A DNA stretch of 11,866 nucleotides. Origin: Hyphomicrobium_A sp035517115 (GTDB taxonomy: Bacteria > Pseudomonadota > Alphaproteobacteria > Rhizobiales > Hyphomicrobiaceae). Within the stretch, counting starts at the first letter, position 1. Each line of letters starts with the position of its first letter. Location: positions 1 to 11,866 of the forward strand of contig DATIZL010000152.1 in the NCBI GenBank assembly GCA_035517115.1, given 5' to 3'. The position numbers and the translations under genes are program-made. Shown in pieces: positions 1 to 6,348 of the stretch. Below the pieces are notes generated by a model. The model did no database searches and was not told the origin of the DNA. It saw only the letters and a program-made list of their open reading frames with translations.

Positions 1-159
1 ACCGAGCCGGGCTCGCCCCCGCGCGTGCGCGCGCTCCCCTCCCAGGACAGCGGCCGCATCTCGAGCCTTGCCGCGGCGAGCGTCCTGATCGTGCGCCCGC
101 CAGAGGCGCCCGCACTTCCCGCCGGAGCGGCGGTCGACATCCTGCCCATAGACCTCTGA
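1..159 (+). CDS. moeA: Molybdopterin molybdenumtransferase MoeA, C-terminal fragment
   Basis: Frame 1 is open from the window edge to a TGA at 157-159 and encodes the last 52 residues of a protein. MoeA inserts molybdate into adenylylated molybdopterin, the last step of basic molybdenum cofactor synthesis in the cytoplasm. The visible tail contains LPSQDSGRISSLAAA followed by a small beta-rich end (VLIVRPPE, then VDILPIDL). This matches the MoeA C-terminal domain IV, where an S-G-x-(I/L)-x-S-L-A-x-A-(D/N) type motif precedes the final strands. The catalytic domain lies outside the window. The gene is co-oriented with lexA, but the 100-base gap with LexA boxes suggests lexA has its own promoter. 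The identification rests on a short fragment, and a MoeA paralogue cannot be excluded. Confidence 0.85.
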   Translation, partial: TEPGSPPRVRALPSQDSGRISSLAAASVLIVRPPEAPALPAGAAVDILPIDL

Positions 160-173
160 TTTCCCGCCCCCAC

Positions 174-202
174 TTGCAGAACGCCACGCGAACGGCTAGG
201 GT
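174..202 (+). promoter_or_regulatory. Candidate lexA promoter (-35/-10)
   Basis: TTGCAG at 174-179 and TAGGGT at 197-202 are separated by 17 bases, the ideal spacing for a sigma-70 type promoter. Each hexamer matches consensus at only three positions, although the conserved TTG and the TA...T are present. Support comes from context: the spacer holds a perfect LexA box, and a second, one-mismatch box lies just downstream of the -10. That is where a repressor would have to sit to block transcription. No transcription start can be read from sequence alone. Confidence 0.4.
179..193 (+). promoter_or_regulatory. LexA box, perfect GAAC-N7-GAAC
   Basis: GAAC at 179-182, seven bases, then GAAC at 190-193. 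This is an exact match to the direct-repeat SOS operator described for alphaproteobacteria (GTTC-N7-GTTC read on the other strand). It lies 20 bases after the moeA stop and 66 bases before the lexA ATG, inside the spacer of the candidate lexA promoter. LexA autoregulation is usual in this class, so this is most likely the lexA autorepression operator. Confidence 0.8.
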
Positions 203-204
203 AC

Positions 205-219
205 GTTCATGCTTTGTCC
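205..219 (+). promoter_or_regulatory. Second LexA box, GTTC-N7-GTCC (one mismatch)
   Basis: GTTC at 205-208, seven bases, then GTCC at 216-219. This is one base off the GTTC-N7-GTTC consensus and lies in the opposite orientation to the box at 179-193. The two boxes are exactly symmetric about base 199, so each half-site mirrors one in the other box. A second, weaker operator that lets two LexA dimers bind side by side over the promoter is a reasonable inference. Confidence 0.55.
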
Positions 220-259
220 AAGTTAATGCGAGTCGCCGGCGGAGCATCCTGGAGGCCCA

Positions 260-964
260 ATGCTGACCCAGAAGCAGAAAGAGCTCCTGCTCTTTATCCA
301 TTCGCGCATGCAGGAATCGGGCGTGCCCCCCTCGTTCGACGAGATGAAGGACGCCCTCGACTTGAAGTCGAAGTCAGGCATCCACCGCCTGATCACCGCG
401 CTCGTCGAGCGCGGCTTCATCCGCCGCCTGCCACACCGCGCCCGCGCCATCGAGGTCATCCGCTTGCCCGAGAACGCGGTGGAGGCGCGCGTTTCGAGGC
501 GCTCAGGCTTCCAGCCGAGCGTCATCGAGGGGAGCCGCCCCCGCGATCTTGCCCCGCCCCCCTCGACCGTCATCGACAGCCGCACCGTCTCCGTGCCCGT
601 CATGGGCCGCATCGCCGCCGGCACGCCCATTTCCGCCATCCAGAACCACAGCCACGACATCGCCTGCCCGCCGGATCTGTTGACCAGCGGCGAGCACTTC
701 GCGCTGGAGGTGAAGGGCGATTCCATGATCGAGGCCGGCATCCTCGACGGTGACATCGTCGTCATCCGCCGCTGCGATACCGCCGAGAACGGCGACATCG
801 TGGTGGCGCTCGTCGACCAGGAGGAGGCGACCTTGAAGCGGCTGCGCAAGAAGGGCACGACCATTGCGCTCGAGGCCGCCAACCCCGAGTTCAAGACGCG
901 CATCTTCGGGCCCGACCAGGTGGACATCCAGGGCCGGCTCGTGGGGCTCTTGCGGCGCTACTGA
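260..964 (+). CDS. lexA: LexA, SOS response transcriptional repressor
   Basis: LexA represses DNA-damage genes and is inactivated by RecA-stimulated self-cleavage. The 234-residue protein has a winged helix-turn-helix at about residues 1-65, with a recognition-helix region around SKSGIHRLITALVERG (37-52). A linker of about 40 residues follows, then the S24-type peptidase fold from about 110. The cleavage site Ala120-Gly121 is in GRIAAGTP, the nucleophile Ser155 is in KGDSM, and the general-base Lys193 is in EATLKR, so the autoprotease looks intact. The linker is somewhat long and Pro/Arg-rich, as is common in alphaproteobacterial LexA. The ATG at 260 has GGAGG at 251-255, four bases upstream. 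Two LexA boxes lie in the promoter region, which indicates autoregulation. The 3' end overlaps the convergent comEC by 7 bases. Confidence 0.97.
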   Translation: MLTQKQKELLLFIHSRMQESGVPPSFDEMKDALDLKSKSGIHRLITALVERGFIRRLPHRARAIEVIRLPENAVEARVSRRSGFQPSVIEGSRPRDLAPPPSTVIDSRTVSVPVMGRIAAGTPISAIQNHSHDIACPPDLLTSGEHFALEVKGDSMIEAGILDGDIVVIRRCDTAENGDIVVALVDQEEATLKRLRKKGTTIALEAANPEFKTRIFGPDQVDIQGRLVGLLRRY

Positions 965-3165
965 GGAAGATCGGGCGGCACGGCCGCGCCGGGCTCCATT
1001 TCGCCCGGCTCGCTCACTTCCGCGGGCGGGGCCCGCGCTCTTTCCGTTTTCGGTGGGCCCTGCGCCGCCCTCTGCCCCGACCACGGGCGCTCCCCGCGCG
1101 TCTGGGCAACCGTCTCCACCCGGATTCTGCCGTCATCCTCGACATAGAGCGCGTGCGTGCCCTCGCGCCGCGCGGCAAAGAAATCGACGACCGCCTTGGG
1201 CGCCGAGCAGCTCTTGGGGCTCGCGATCGGGGCCACGAGGATGCTGGCGCGGCGGCAGTCCTCCGCGAACGCCGCCGGCCGCTGCGCAACCGCCACCGTC
1301 AGCCCCTTGACGCGCGTGCGGCAGCCGATCGCGTCGCACAGGAAGCCCGCGCCCTTACCCGCCTCCTTGGCCGTGCGGTCATCGCCGTCGTGCTCGAGCC
1401 AGCGTGCAAGCTCGAAGGAGGCGCGCCCCGAGCCGACCGCCTCCAGCCGCCCATCCTGCGTGCGCACGGCGACGAGCGCCCCGTCGCGCCCGATCAGGAG
1501 ATCGGGGAGGCGCAGGGTGGGCGCGAGCGCCAGCCCCGCGGCAACGAGCGCCGCGCCCGCGAGCCGCCAGCGCGTCTGCCACAACGCGAGCCACAGCCCG
1601 CCGGCGATCATCAGCAGAAACGCCGCCGTCGGCATGGCGGGAATGCGCAGCACCGCGCCGGGCAGGGCGGCGACCCGTTCCGCCGTCCACAGCATGGCGT
1701 CGACGCCCCAGCCCATGACCCACAGCGCCGGCGCCTCGAGGCCCAGCGGCATCAGGATCAAGGCGGCGAGCGCGGCCGGCATCACGAGGAGGTCGCAGAT
1801 CGGAATGGCGATGAGGTTCGCCAGCACCGCGTACTGCTGGCTCTTGTGGAAGTAGTAGGCGGCAAAGGGCGCGACCGCCGCGCTCGCAATCAGCGTCGAC
1901 AGCACGATGCCGCCCATGAACAGCACAAATCGTACGACCGCCCCGCGCGAAGCGAACACCGCGCCGCGCCCGCTCAGCACCTCGTACACCGAGATCAGCG
2001 CCACCACGGCGGCGAACGACATCTGAAACCCGACGTCGAACAGGCTTTCCGGGAAGAGGAGAAGAATGAGGCACGCCGCCAGCACCACGTTGCGCAAAGC
2101 GAGCGCAGGCCGGTCGAGGATGACCGCGAGGAACATGATCGCGATCATGATGGCGGAGCGGACGGTGGCGAACGAGGAGGAGCCCGAGATCATCAGATAG
2201 GCGAGGGCTCCGAGCATCGCCGCGGCGGCTGCCCATTTCTTGATCGGATAGACGAGCGCGAGCGCGGGGACGGCAGCGAGGATGAGGCGCACGAGGTAGA
2301 ACACCGCCCCCGCCATCACCGCCATGTGCAGCCCCGAGATCGACAGCACGTGCAAGAGGCCGGAGTCACGGAAGGCGGTGTTGGTTTGGTCGGTGATACC
2401 GCCGCGCGCGCCCGTGATCAGCGCAACTGCGATGGCGCCCGTCTGGCCGGGAAGGGCAGCCGTGACCCGCTGCGCGATCGCCTGCCGCAGCCGCTCCACC
2501 GCCGCCCACGCCCGCAAGTCCCAAGGCGGCGCCGCCGCACTCGGATCGATTTCTGCGGCCGTCCAGGTGTACCCCAGGCCCCCGAGCCGCTCGAACCAGG
2601 CTTGGCGCGCGAAGTCGTAGTCTCCCGGCAGCGCCGGCTCGGCCGGCGGCATGAGCGTTGCGCGCAAGTGCACCGGGCTGCCGGCTTGCAGTCCCGGTGT
2701 GGTCCTGCCGGTCGAGACGCGCACGCGGTAGGGCCGCGCTGCGGGCGCCAGGTCGCCGAGCGATGTCACCCGCAGCGTGATGCGCTGCCCGCGCGTCGCC
2801 TTGGGCTCGACGAGCTCGATATAGCCGCGCACCTCCACCGAGGACATCTGCCGTGCCAGCACCGGCGCGCGCACCCATTCGACGCGCAGCTTTGCAAGGG
2901 CAAAGCCAGCGGCCGCAACCGTAAGCGCCGTCAGCGCCAGCGTCACGCCCACCCGCCGCGGTGCCGCGGGGAGAAGGGCCAGCATCGCGGCGAGTGGCGC
3001 GAGCCCCGTCACGATGTTCGGCTCAGAGGGGAGCGAGAAGTAGAAGCCGATGCCAAGGCCCAAGAACACCGGCACCCACAAGAACCAGCGCTCCTGCTCA
3101 GCCTCCAGCCAGCGCATCAGCGGTGCAAACACACCGGCTCTCGCCCGCGGCTCGCTCTCGAGCAT
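958..3165 (-). CDS. comEC: ComEC/Rec2-family DNA internalization protein
   Basis: This 735-residue polytopic inner-membrane protein belongs to the family whose characterised members form the channel that brings single-stranded DNA into the cytoplasm during natural transformation. Hydrophobic segments occur at about 29-45 and 54-92. A soluble DUF4131/OB-like stretch runs from about 105-210. The multi-spanning competence domain covers about 240-545 and contains the family signature LLHVLSISGLHMAV (270-283). The last ~180 residues are soluble and include DLLIGRDGALVAVR (555-568) and four Cys (610, 615, 637, 653). They contain no HxHxDH motif, so the metallo-beta-lactamase domain of Gram-positive ComEC is absent or degenerate. 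The tail from about 690 is Pro/Glu/Ala-rich. The gene is divergent from gltX and convergent with lexA. Competence in this organism cannot be inferred, because comEC is widespread in non-competent species. Confidence 0.9.
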   Translation of the reverse strand: MLESEPRARAGVFAPLMRWLEAEQERWFLWVPVFLGLGIGFYFSLPSEPNIVTGLAPLAAMLALLPAAPRRVGVTLALTALTVAAAGFALAKLRVEWVRAPVLARQMSSVEVRGYIELVEPKATRGQRITLRVTSLGDLAPAARPYRVRVSTGRTTPGLQAGSPVHLRATLMPPAEPALPGDYDFARQAWFERLGGLGYTWTAAEIDPSAAAPPWDLRAWAAVERLRQAIAQRVTAALPGQTGAIAVALITGARGGITDQTNTAFRDSGLLHVLSISGLHMAVMAGAVFYLVRLILAAVPALALVYPIKKWAAAAAMLGALAYLMISGSSSFATVRSAIMIAIMFLAVILDRPALALRNVVLAACLILLLFPESLFDVGFQMSFAAVVALISVYEVLSGRGAVFASRGAVVRFVLFMGGIVLSTLIASAAVAPFAAYYFHKSQQYAVLANLIAIPICDLLVMPAALAALILMPLGLEAPALWVMGWGVDAMLWTAERVAALPGAVLRIPAMPTAAFLLMIAGGLWLALWQTRWRLAGAALVAAGLALAPTLRLPDLLIGRDGALVAVRTQDGRLEAVGSGRASFELARWLEHDGDDRTAKEAGKGAGFLCDAIGCRTRVKGLTVAVAQRPAAFAEDCRRASILVAPIASPKSCSAPKAVVDFFAARREGTHALYVEDDGRIRVETVAQTRGERPWSGQRAAQGPPKTERARAPPAEVSEPGEMEPGAAVPPDLPQ

Positions 3166-3282
3166 GCCTTTAGCTTCCCCCTCCCGGCCGTCCCTTCCCG
3201 GCGGCTGGGCGCCCCTTACCGGCCCCGCCGTCCTATGCTACATCGCTCCCCGACCTCCATCCCAGCAGCAATCGACCCATAG

Positions 3283-4722
3283 ATGACCGACAAGACCCGG
3301 AGCGACGGCGCGCCGATCGTGCGCTTTGCCCCTTCCCCGACAGGATTCCTGCACATCGGCGGGGCGCGTACGGCCCTTTTCAACTGGCTCTTCGCCAAGG
3401 GCCGCGGCGGCAAGATGCTCTTGCGCATCGAGGACACCGACCGCGAGCGCCTGACCCCTGCCGCCGTTGACGCCATCCTGGACGGCCTCAAGTGGCTGGA
3501 GCTCGACTGGACCGGCGAGCACGTGTCGCAGTTCGCGCAGGCCAAGCGCCACCGCGAGGTCGCCGAGGAGCTGCTGGCCAAGGGCCATGCCTACCGCTGC
3601 TATCTGACGACGGACGAGCTCGATGCCATGCGCAAGGCCGCGGAGGCCGAAAAGCGCCCGCTGGCGATCCGCAGCCCCTGGCGCGACCGCGACCCGAGCG
3701 AAGCCCCCAAGGGCCAGGCCTTCGTGATCCGGCTCAAGGCGCCGCGCGAGGGCGAGACGGTCATCGACGACAAAGTGCAGGGGCACGTCGTCTTCGCCAA
3801 CAAGGAGCTCGACGACCTCATCATCCTGAGGAGCGACGGCACGCCCACCTACAATCTCGCCGTCGTCGTCGACGACCACGACATGGGGGTCACGCACATC
3901 ATCCGCGGCGTCGACCACCTGACCAACGCCGCGCGCCAAGTGCAGATCTACCAGGCGATGAATTGGCACGTGCCGATCTTCGCGCACGTCCCGCTCATCC
4001 ATGGGCCTGACGGCGCCAAGCTGTCGAAGCGGCATGGTGCGCTCGGCATCGAAGCCTATCGCGAGATGGGCTATCTGCCGGCCGCGCTGCGCAATTATCT
4101 CGTCCGGCTGGGCTGGAGCCACGGCAACGATGAGATCATGTCCACCTCGCAGATGGTCGACTGGTTCGACCTCTCCGGCATCGGCCGCTCGCCGGCGCGC
4201 TTCGACTTCGTGAAGCTCGAGGATCTCAACGGGCATTACATCCGCACGAGCAGCGATCTCGAGCTGATGCAGCGGCTAGAGGACATCCTCCCGTTCATCC
4301 CCGGCGGCGACAAGATCGTCGCTCGCCTCGACGCCAACACGCGCGCGCAGCTGCTCGCAGCCGTCCCGAGCCTGAAGGAGCGCGCAAAAACGCTCATCGA
4401 GCTCATCGACGGCGCCGGCTACCTGTTCGCCGAGCGGCCCATCGCCATGGACGAAAAGGCCGCAAAGCTGCTCGACGCGGAGGCGCGCGAGCGCTTGGGC
4501 GCACTCCTGCCCAAATTGACGGCAGCCGACCACTGGCAGGCGGCGCCGCTCGAGGAGATCGTGCGCACATTTGCCGAAGCCGCCGGCGCCAAGCTGGGCA
4601 AGGTTGCGCAGCCACTGCGCGCCGCGCTCACCGGCAAGACGGTCTCGCCCCCGGTGTTCGACGTGATGGCGGTGCTGGGCCGGGAGGAGTCGTTGGCCCG
4701 CATCCGCGATCAGGCTTCCTGA
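3283..4722 (+). CDS. gltX: Glutamyl-tRNA synthetase (class Ic)
   Basis: GltX attaches glutamate to its tRNA in the cytoplasm. The 479-residue length is normal for bacterial GluRS. The Rossmann catalytic domain begins with RFAPSPTGFLHIGGART (14-30), which contains the HIGH-type motif HIGG (24-27). The KMSKS-type loop is KLSKR (246-250). An alpha-helical anticodon-binding half follows from about 310. The zinc-binding cluster of E. coli GltX is not conserved: only one Cys (C106, in RCYLTT) remains. The start is decided by an in-frame TAG immediately upstream (3280-3282); no good Shine-Dalgarno precedes the ATG. A -10-like TATGCT at 3234-3239 lies in the 117-base divergent region but has no clear -35. 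The gene ends in tandem stops, TGA then TAG. Many alphaproteobacteria carry two gltX genes, and some GluRS also load tRNA-Gln. Which type this is cannot be told from the sequence. Confidence 0.96.
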   Translation: MTDKTRSDGAPIVRFAPSPTGFLHIGGARTALFNWLFAKGRGGKMLLRIEDTDRERLTPAAVDAILDGLKWLELDWTGEHVSQFAQAKRHREVAEELLAKGHAYRCYLTTDELDAMRKAAEAEKRPLAIRSPWRDRDPSEAPKGQAFVIRLKAPREGETVIDDKVQGHVVFANKELDDLIILRSDGTPTYNLAVVVDDHDMGVTHIIRGVDHLTNAARQVQIYQAMNWHVPIFAHVPLIHGPDGAKLSKRHGALGIEAYREMGYLPAALRNYLVRLGWSHGNDEIMSTSQMVDWFDLSGIGRSPARFDFVKLEDLNGHYIRTSSDLELMQRLEDILPFIPGGDKIVARLDANTRAQLLAAVPSLKERAKTLIELIDGAGYLFAERPIAMDEKAAKLLDAEARERLGALLPKLTAADHWQAAPLEEIVRTFAEAAGAKLGKVAQPLRAALTGKTVSPPVFDVMAVLGREESLARIRDQAS

Positions 4723-4962
4723 TAGACAAGCCCCGCTAACCATGCCCCGCTCGCAACGGCGGCGCCCGCGTCGTGCACGCGGTGGCTATGTTGCGGTGCG
4801 AAATTGGTGTACAAATGGGGACGTTGCCTAGGACGGCCGGGGCGCCAAGCAACCGGCACGACAACGAAAACGCTCACAGGGGACGCTCTTGTATCTCGCG
4901 CCGGGAAGCCTCGGAGTGCCTGCAAGCGACGACCGCAGGCCGGTATCACAAGGAGACGTGCC
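4723..4962 (+). other. gltX-gltA intergenic region and gltA leader
   Basis: This 240-base stretch holds no convincing gene. A short direct repeat, GCCCCGCT, occurs at 4730-4737 and 4744-4751. A hairpin with stem CCGCGT/ACGCGG (4766-4771 with 4777-4782, 5-base loop) has no T-run after it, so it is not a standard intrinsic terminator. A second hairpin, GCCTGC/GCAGGC (4918-4923 with 4935-4940, 11-base loop), ends 9 bases before the gltA ribosome binding site. A TACAAA at 4810-4815 resembles a -10 element, but the nearest TTG-type -35 (TTGCGG, 4791-4796) is only 13 bases away, so no promoter is called. A GTG-started reading frame from 4804 runs in frame into gltA but looks like non-coding leader. 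Confidence 0.5.
4950..4955 (+). promoter_or_regulatory. Ribosome binding site that fixes the gltA start
   Basis: AAGGAG, seven bases upstream of the ATG at 4963, is the strongest Shine-Dalgarno sequence in the window. It sets the gltA start at 4963 rather than at the in-frame GTG at 4804, which would add 53 residues unlike any citrate synthase N-terminus. Confidence 0.85.
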
Positions 4963-6285
4963 ATGAACGTGCAGGAGCGGCCTATCGAGGCGAAAAATGA
5001 GGTCGAGGCCGAGCTTTCGCTCGAAGGCAAGACGGCCAAGATGCCGGTGCGGCAGGGCTCGCTTGGTCCCGACGTCATCGACGTCGGCAAGCTCTACCGC
5101 GACACCGGCTGCTTCACCTACGACCCGGGCTTCACCTCGACGGCGAACTGCGTCTCGCGCATCACCTACATCGACGGCGACGATGGCGTGCTGCTCTATC
5201 GCGGCTATCCCATCGACCAGCTCGCCGAGCGGTCGAACTTCCTGGAGACCTGCTACCTCCTGCTCTACGGCGAGCTGCCGACCAAGGAGCAGTTCGCGAC
5301 GTACCGCAACACCATCACGCGGCATACGATGCTGCACGAGCAGATGGCGCGCTTCTACACCGGCTTCCGCCGCGACGCGCACCCGATGGCGGTGATGGTC
5401 GGTGTCGTCGGCGCGCTGTCGGCGTTCTATCACGACTCCACCGACATCAACGATCCGGCGCAGCGGGCGGTCGCCAGCCACCGTATGATCGCCAAGATGC
5501 CGACCATCGCGGCGATGGCCTACAAGTATTCCATCGGCCAGCCCTTCATCTATCCGCGCAACGATCTCGATTTCACGGCGAACTTCCTGCAGATGTGCTT
5601 CGCGATTCCCTGCGAGCCCTATGTGGGGAACCCCGTGCTCACCAAGGCGCTCGACCGCATCTTCATCCTGCACGCCGACCACGAGCAGAATGCCTCGACG
5701 TCGACCGTCCGCCTCGCCGGCTCCTCGGGCGCCAATCCGTTCGCGTGCATCGCGGCCGGCGTCGCCTGCCTCTGGGGCCCGGCGCACGGCGGCGCCAACG
5801 AGGCGGCCCTCAACATGCTGACCGAGATCGGCACCGTCGACCGCATTCCGGAGTTCATCAAGAAAGCGAAGGACAAGAACTCCGGGTTCCGCCTGATGGG
5901 CTTCGGGCACCGCGTCTACAAGAACTACGACCCGCGCGCCAAGGTCATGCAGAAGACCTGCCACGAGGTGCTCGACGCGCTCGGCATCAGGGACGAGCCG
6001 CTGCTCAAGGTGGCCATGGAGCTCGAACGCATCGCGCTGCAGGACGAGTACTTCATCGAGAAGAAGCTCTACCCCAACATCGACTTCTATTCCGGCATCA
6101 CGCTGCGCGCGCTCGGCTTCCCCGTTTCCATGTTCACGGTGCTGTTCGCCATCGCGCGCACCGTCGGCTGGGTGTCGCAGTGGAAGGAGATGATCGAGGA
6201 TCCCGAGCAGCGCATCGGCCGGCCGCGCCAGCTCTATAAAGGCCCCATCGAGCGCAACTTCGTGCCGATCGACCAGCGCGCTTGA
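4963..6285 (+). CDS. gltA: Citrate synthase (hexameric type II)
   Basis: GltA condenses acetyl-CoA and oxaloacetate to citrate at the entry to the TCA cycle. The product is 440 residues, against about 427-435 in related proteins. The N-terminal part has the Gram-negative pattern SLGPDVIDVGKLY, then GCFTYDPGF. Catalytic residues are His275 in WGPAHGG, His316 in GFGHRVYKNYDP and Asp374 in DFYSG, equivalent to E. coli His264, His305 and Asp362. The conserved LHADHEQNAST stretch starts at residue 236, and RPRQLYKGP stands near the C-terminus. The type II Gram-negative form is commonly hexameric and NADH-sensitive; that is family knowledge, not visible here. The start is fixed by AAGGAG at 4950-4955. 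A 240-base gap separates it from gltX, so independent expression is likely. A GC-rich hairpin follows the stop. Confidence 0.97.
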   Translation: MNVQERPIEAKNEVEAELSLEGKTAKMPVRQGSLGPDVIDVGKLYRDTGCFTYDPGFTSTANCVSRITYIDGDDGVLLYRGYPIDQLAERSNFLETCYLLLYGELPTKEQFATYRNTITRHTMLHEQMARFYTGFRRDAHPMAVMVGVVGALSAFYHDSTDINDPAQRAVASHRMIAKMPTIAAMAYKYSIGQPFIYPRNDLDFTANFLQMCFAIPCEPYVGNPVLTKALDRIFILHADHEQNASTSTVRLAGSSGANPFACIAAGVACLWGPAHGGANEAALNMLTEIGTVDRIPEFIKKAKDKNSGFRLMGFGHRVYKNYDPRAKVMQKTCHEVLDALGIRDEPLLKVAMELERIALQDEYFIEKKLYPNIDFYSGITLRALGFPVSMFTVLFAIARTVGWVSQWKEMIEDPEQRIGRPRQLYKGPIERNFVPIDQRA

Positions 6286-6314
6286 GCGGCAGCGCATAGC
6301 CAACACGTTGGCAG

Positions 6315-6340
6315 CGGCGGCGAACTCGGTTGCGCCGCCG
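6315..6340. terminator. Candidate bidirectional terminator between gltA and lpxB
   Basis: A perfect 8-bp GC-only stem, CGGCGGCG at 6315-6322 with CGCCGCCG at 6333-6340, encloses a 10-base loop. Three further weak pairs are possible inside that loop. It lies in the 63-base gap between the convergent stops of gltA (6285) and lpxB (6349), as expected for a shared terminator. The plus-strand exit has only a weak T-rich start (TTCGCGTCT) and the minus side has none, so classical Rho-independent efficiency is doubtful. A smaller dyad, GCCAAC/GTTGGC, sits just upstream at 6299-6312. Confidence 0.45.
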
Positions 6341-6348
6341 TTCGCGTC

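Noticed and set aside
214..753. A 179-codon plus-strand frame overlapping lexA
   Set aside because: It is an alternate-frame shadow of lexA with Arg/His/Pro-rich translation and no motif.
1153..3282. A 709-codon plus-strand open frame covering almost all of comEC
   Set aside because: It is the antisense shadow of a high-GC gene: the translation is rich in Arg, His, Gln and Glu with no domain or hydrophobic pattern, while the minus strand gives a clear ComEC with its signature motif.
3238..4236. A 332-codon minus-strand open frame opposite gltX
   Set aside because: Same high-GC antisense effect; the plus strand encodes a full glutamyl-tRNA synthetase.
4766..4782. Hairpin after gltX as an intrinsic terminator
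   Set aside because: The stem is only 6 bp and is followed by GTGGCTATG, with no T-run, so it does not meet the usual pattern.
4804..4962. A 53-residue N-terminal extension of GltA from a GTG at 4804
   Set aside because: The extension is Arg/Gly/Lys-rich and unlike citrate synthase N-termini, and a strong AAGGAG sits seven bases before the ATG at 4963.
4828..6306. A 492-codon minus-strand open frame opposite gltA
   Set aside because: It is an antisense shadow. The composition is dominated by Val, Arg, Asp, His and Gly without motifs, and the plus strand encodes citrate synthase with all catalytic residues.
6299..6312. GCCAAC/GTTGGC dyad as a regulator binding site
   Set aside because: It lies between two convergent gene ends, where no promoter is expected; more likely it is part of the termination region or chance.
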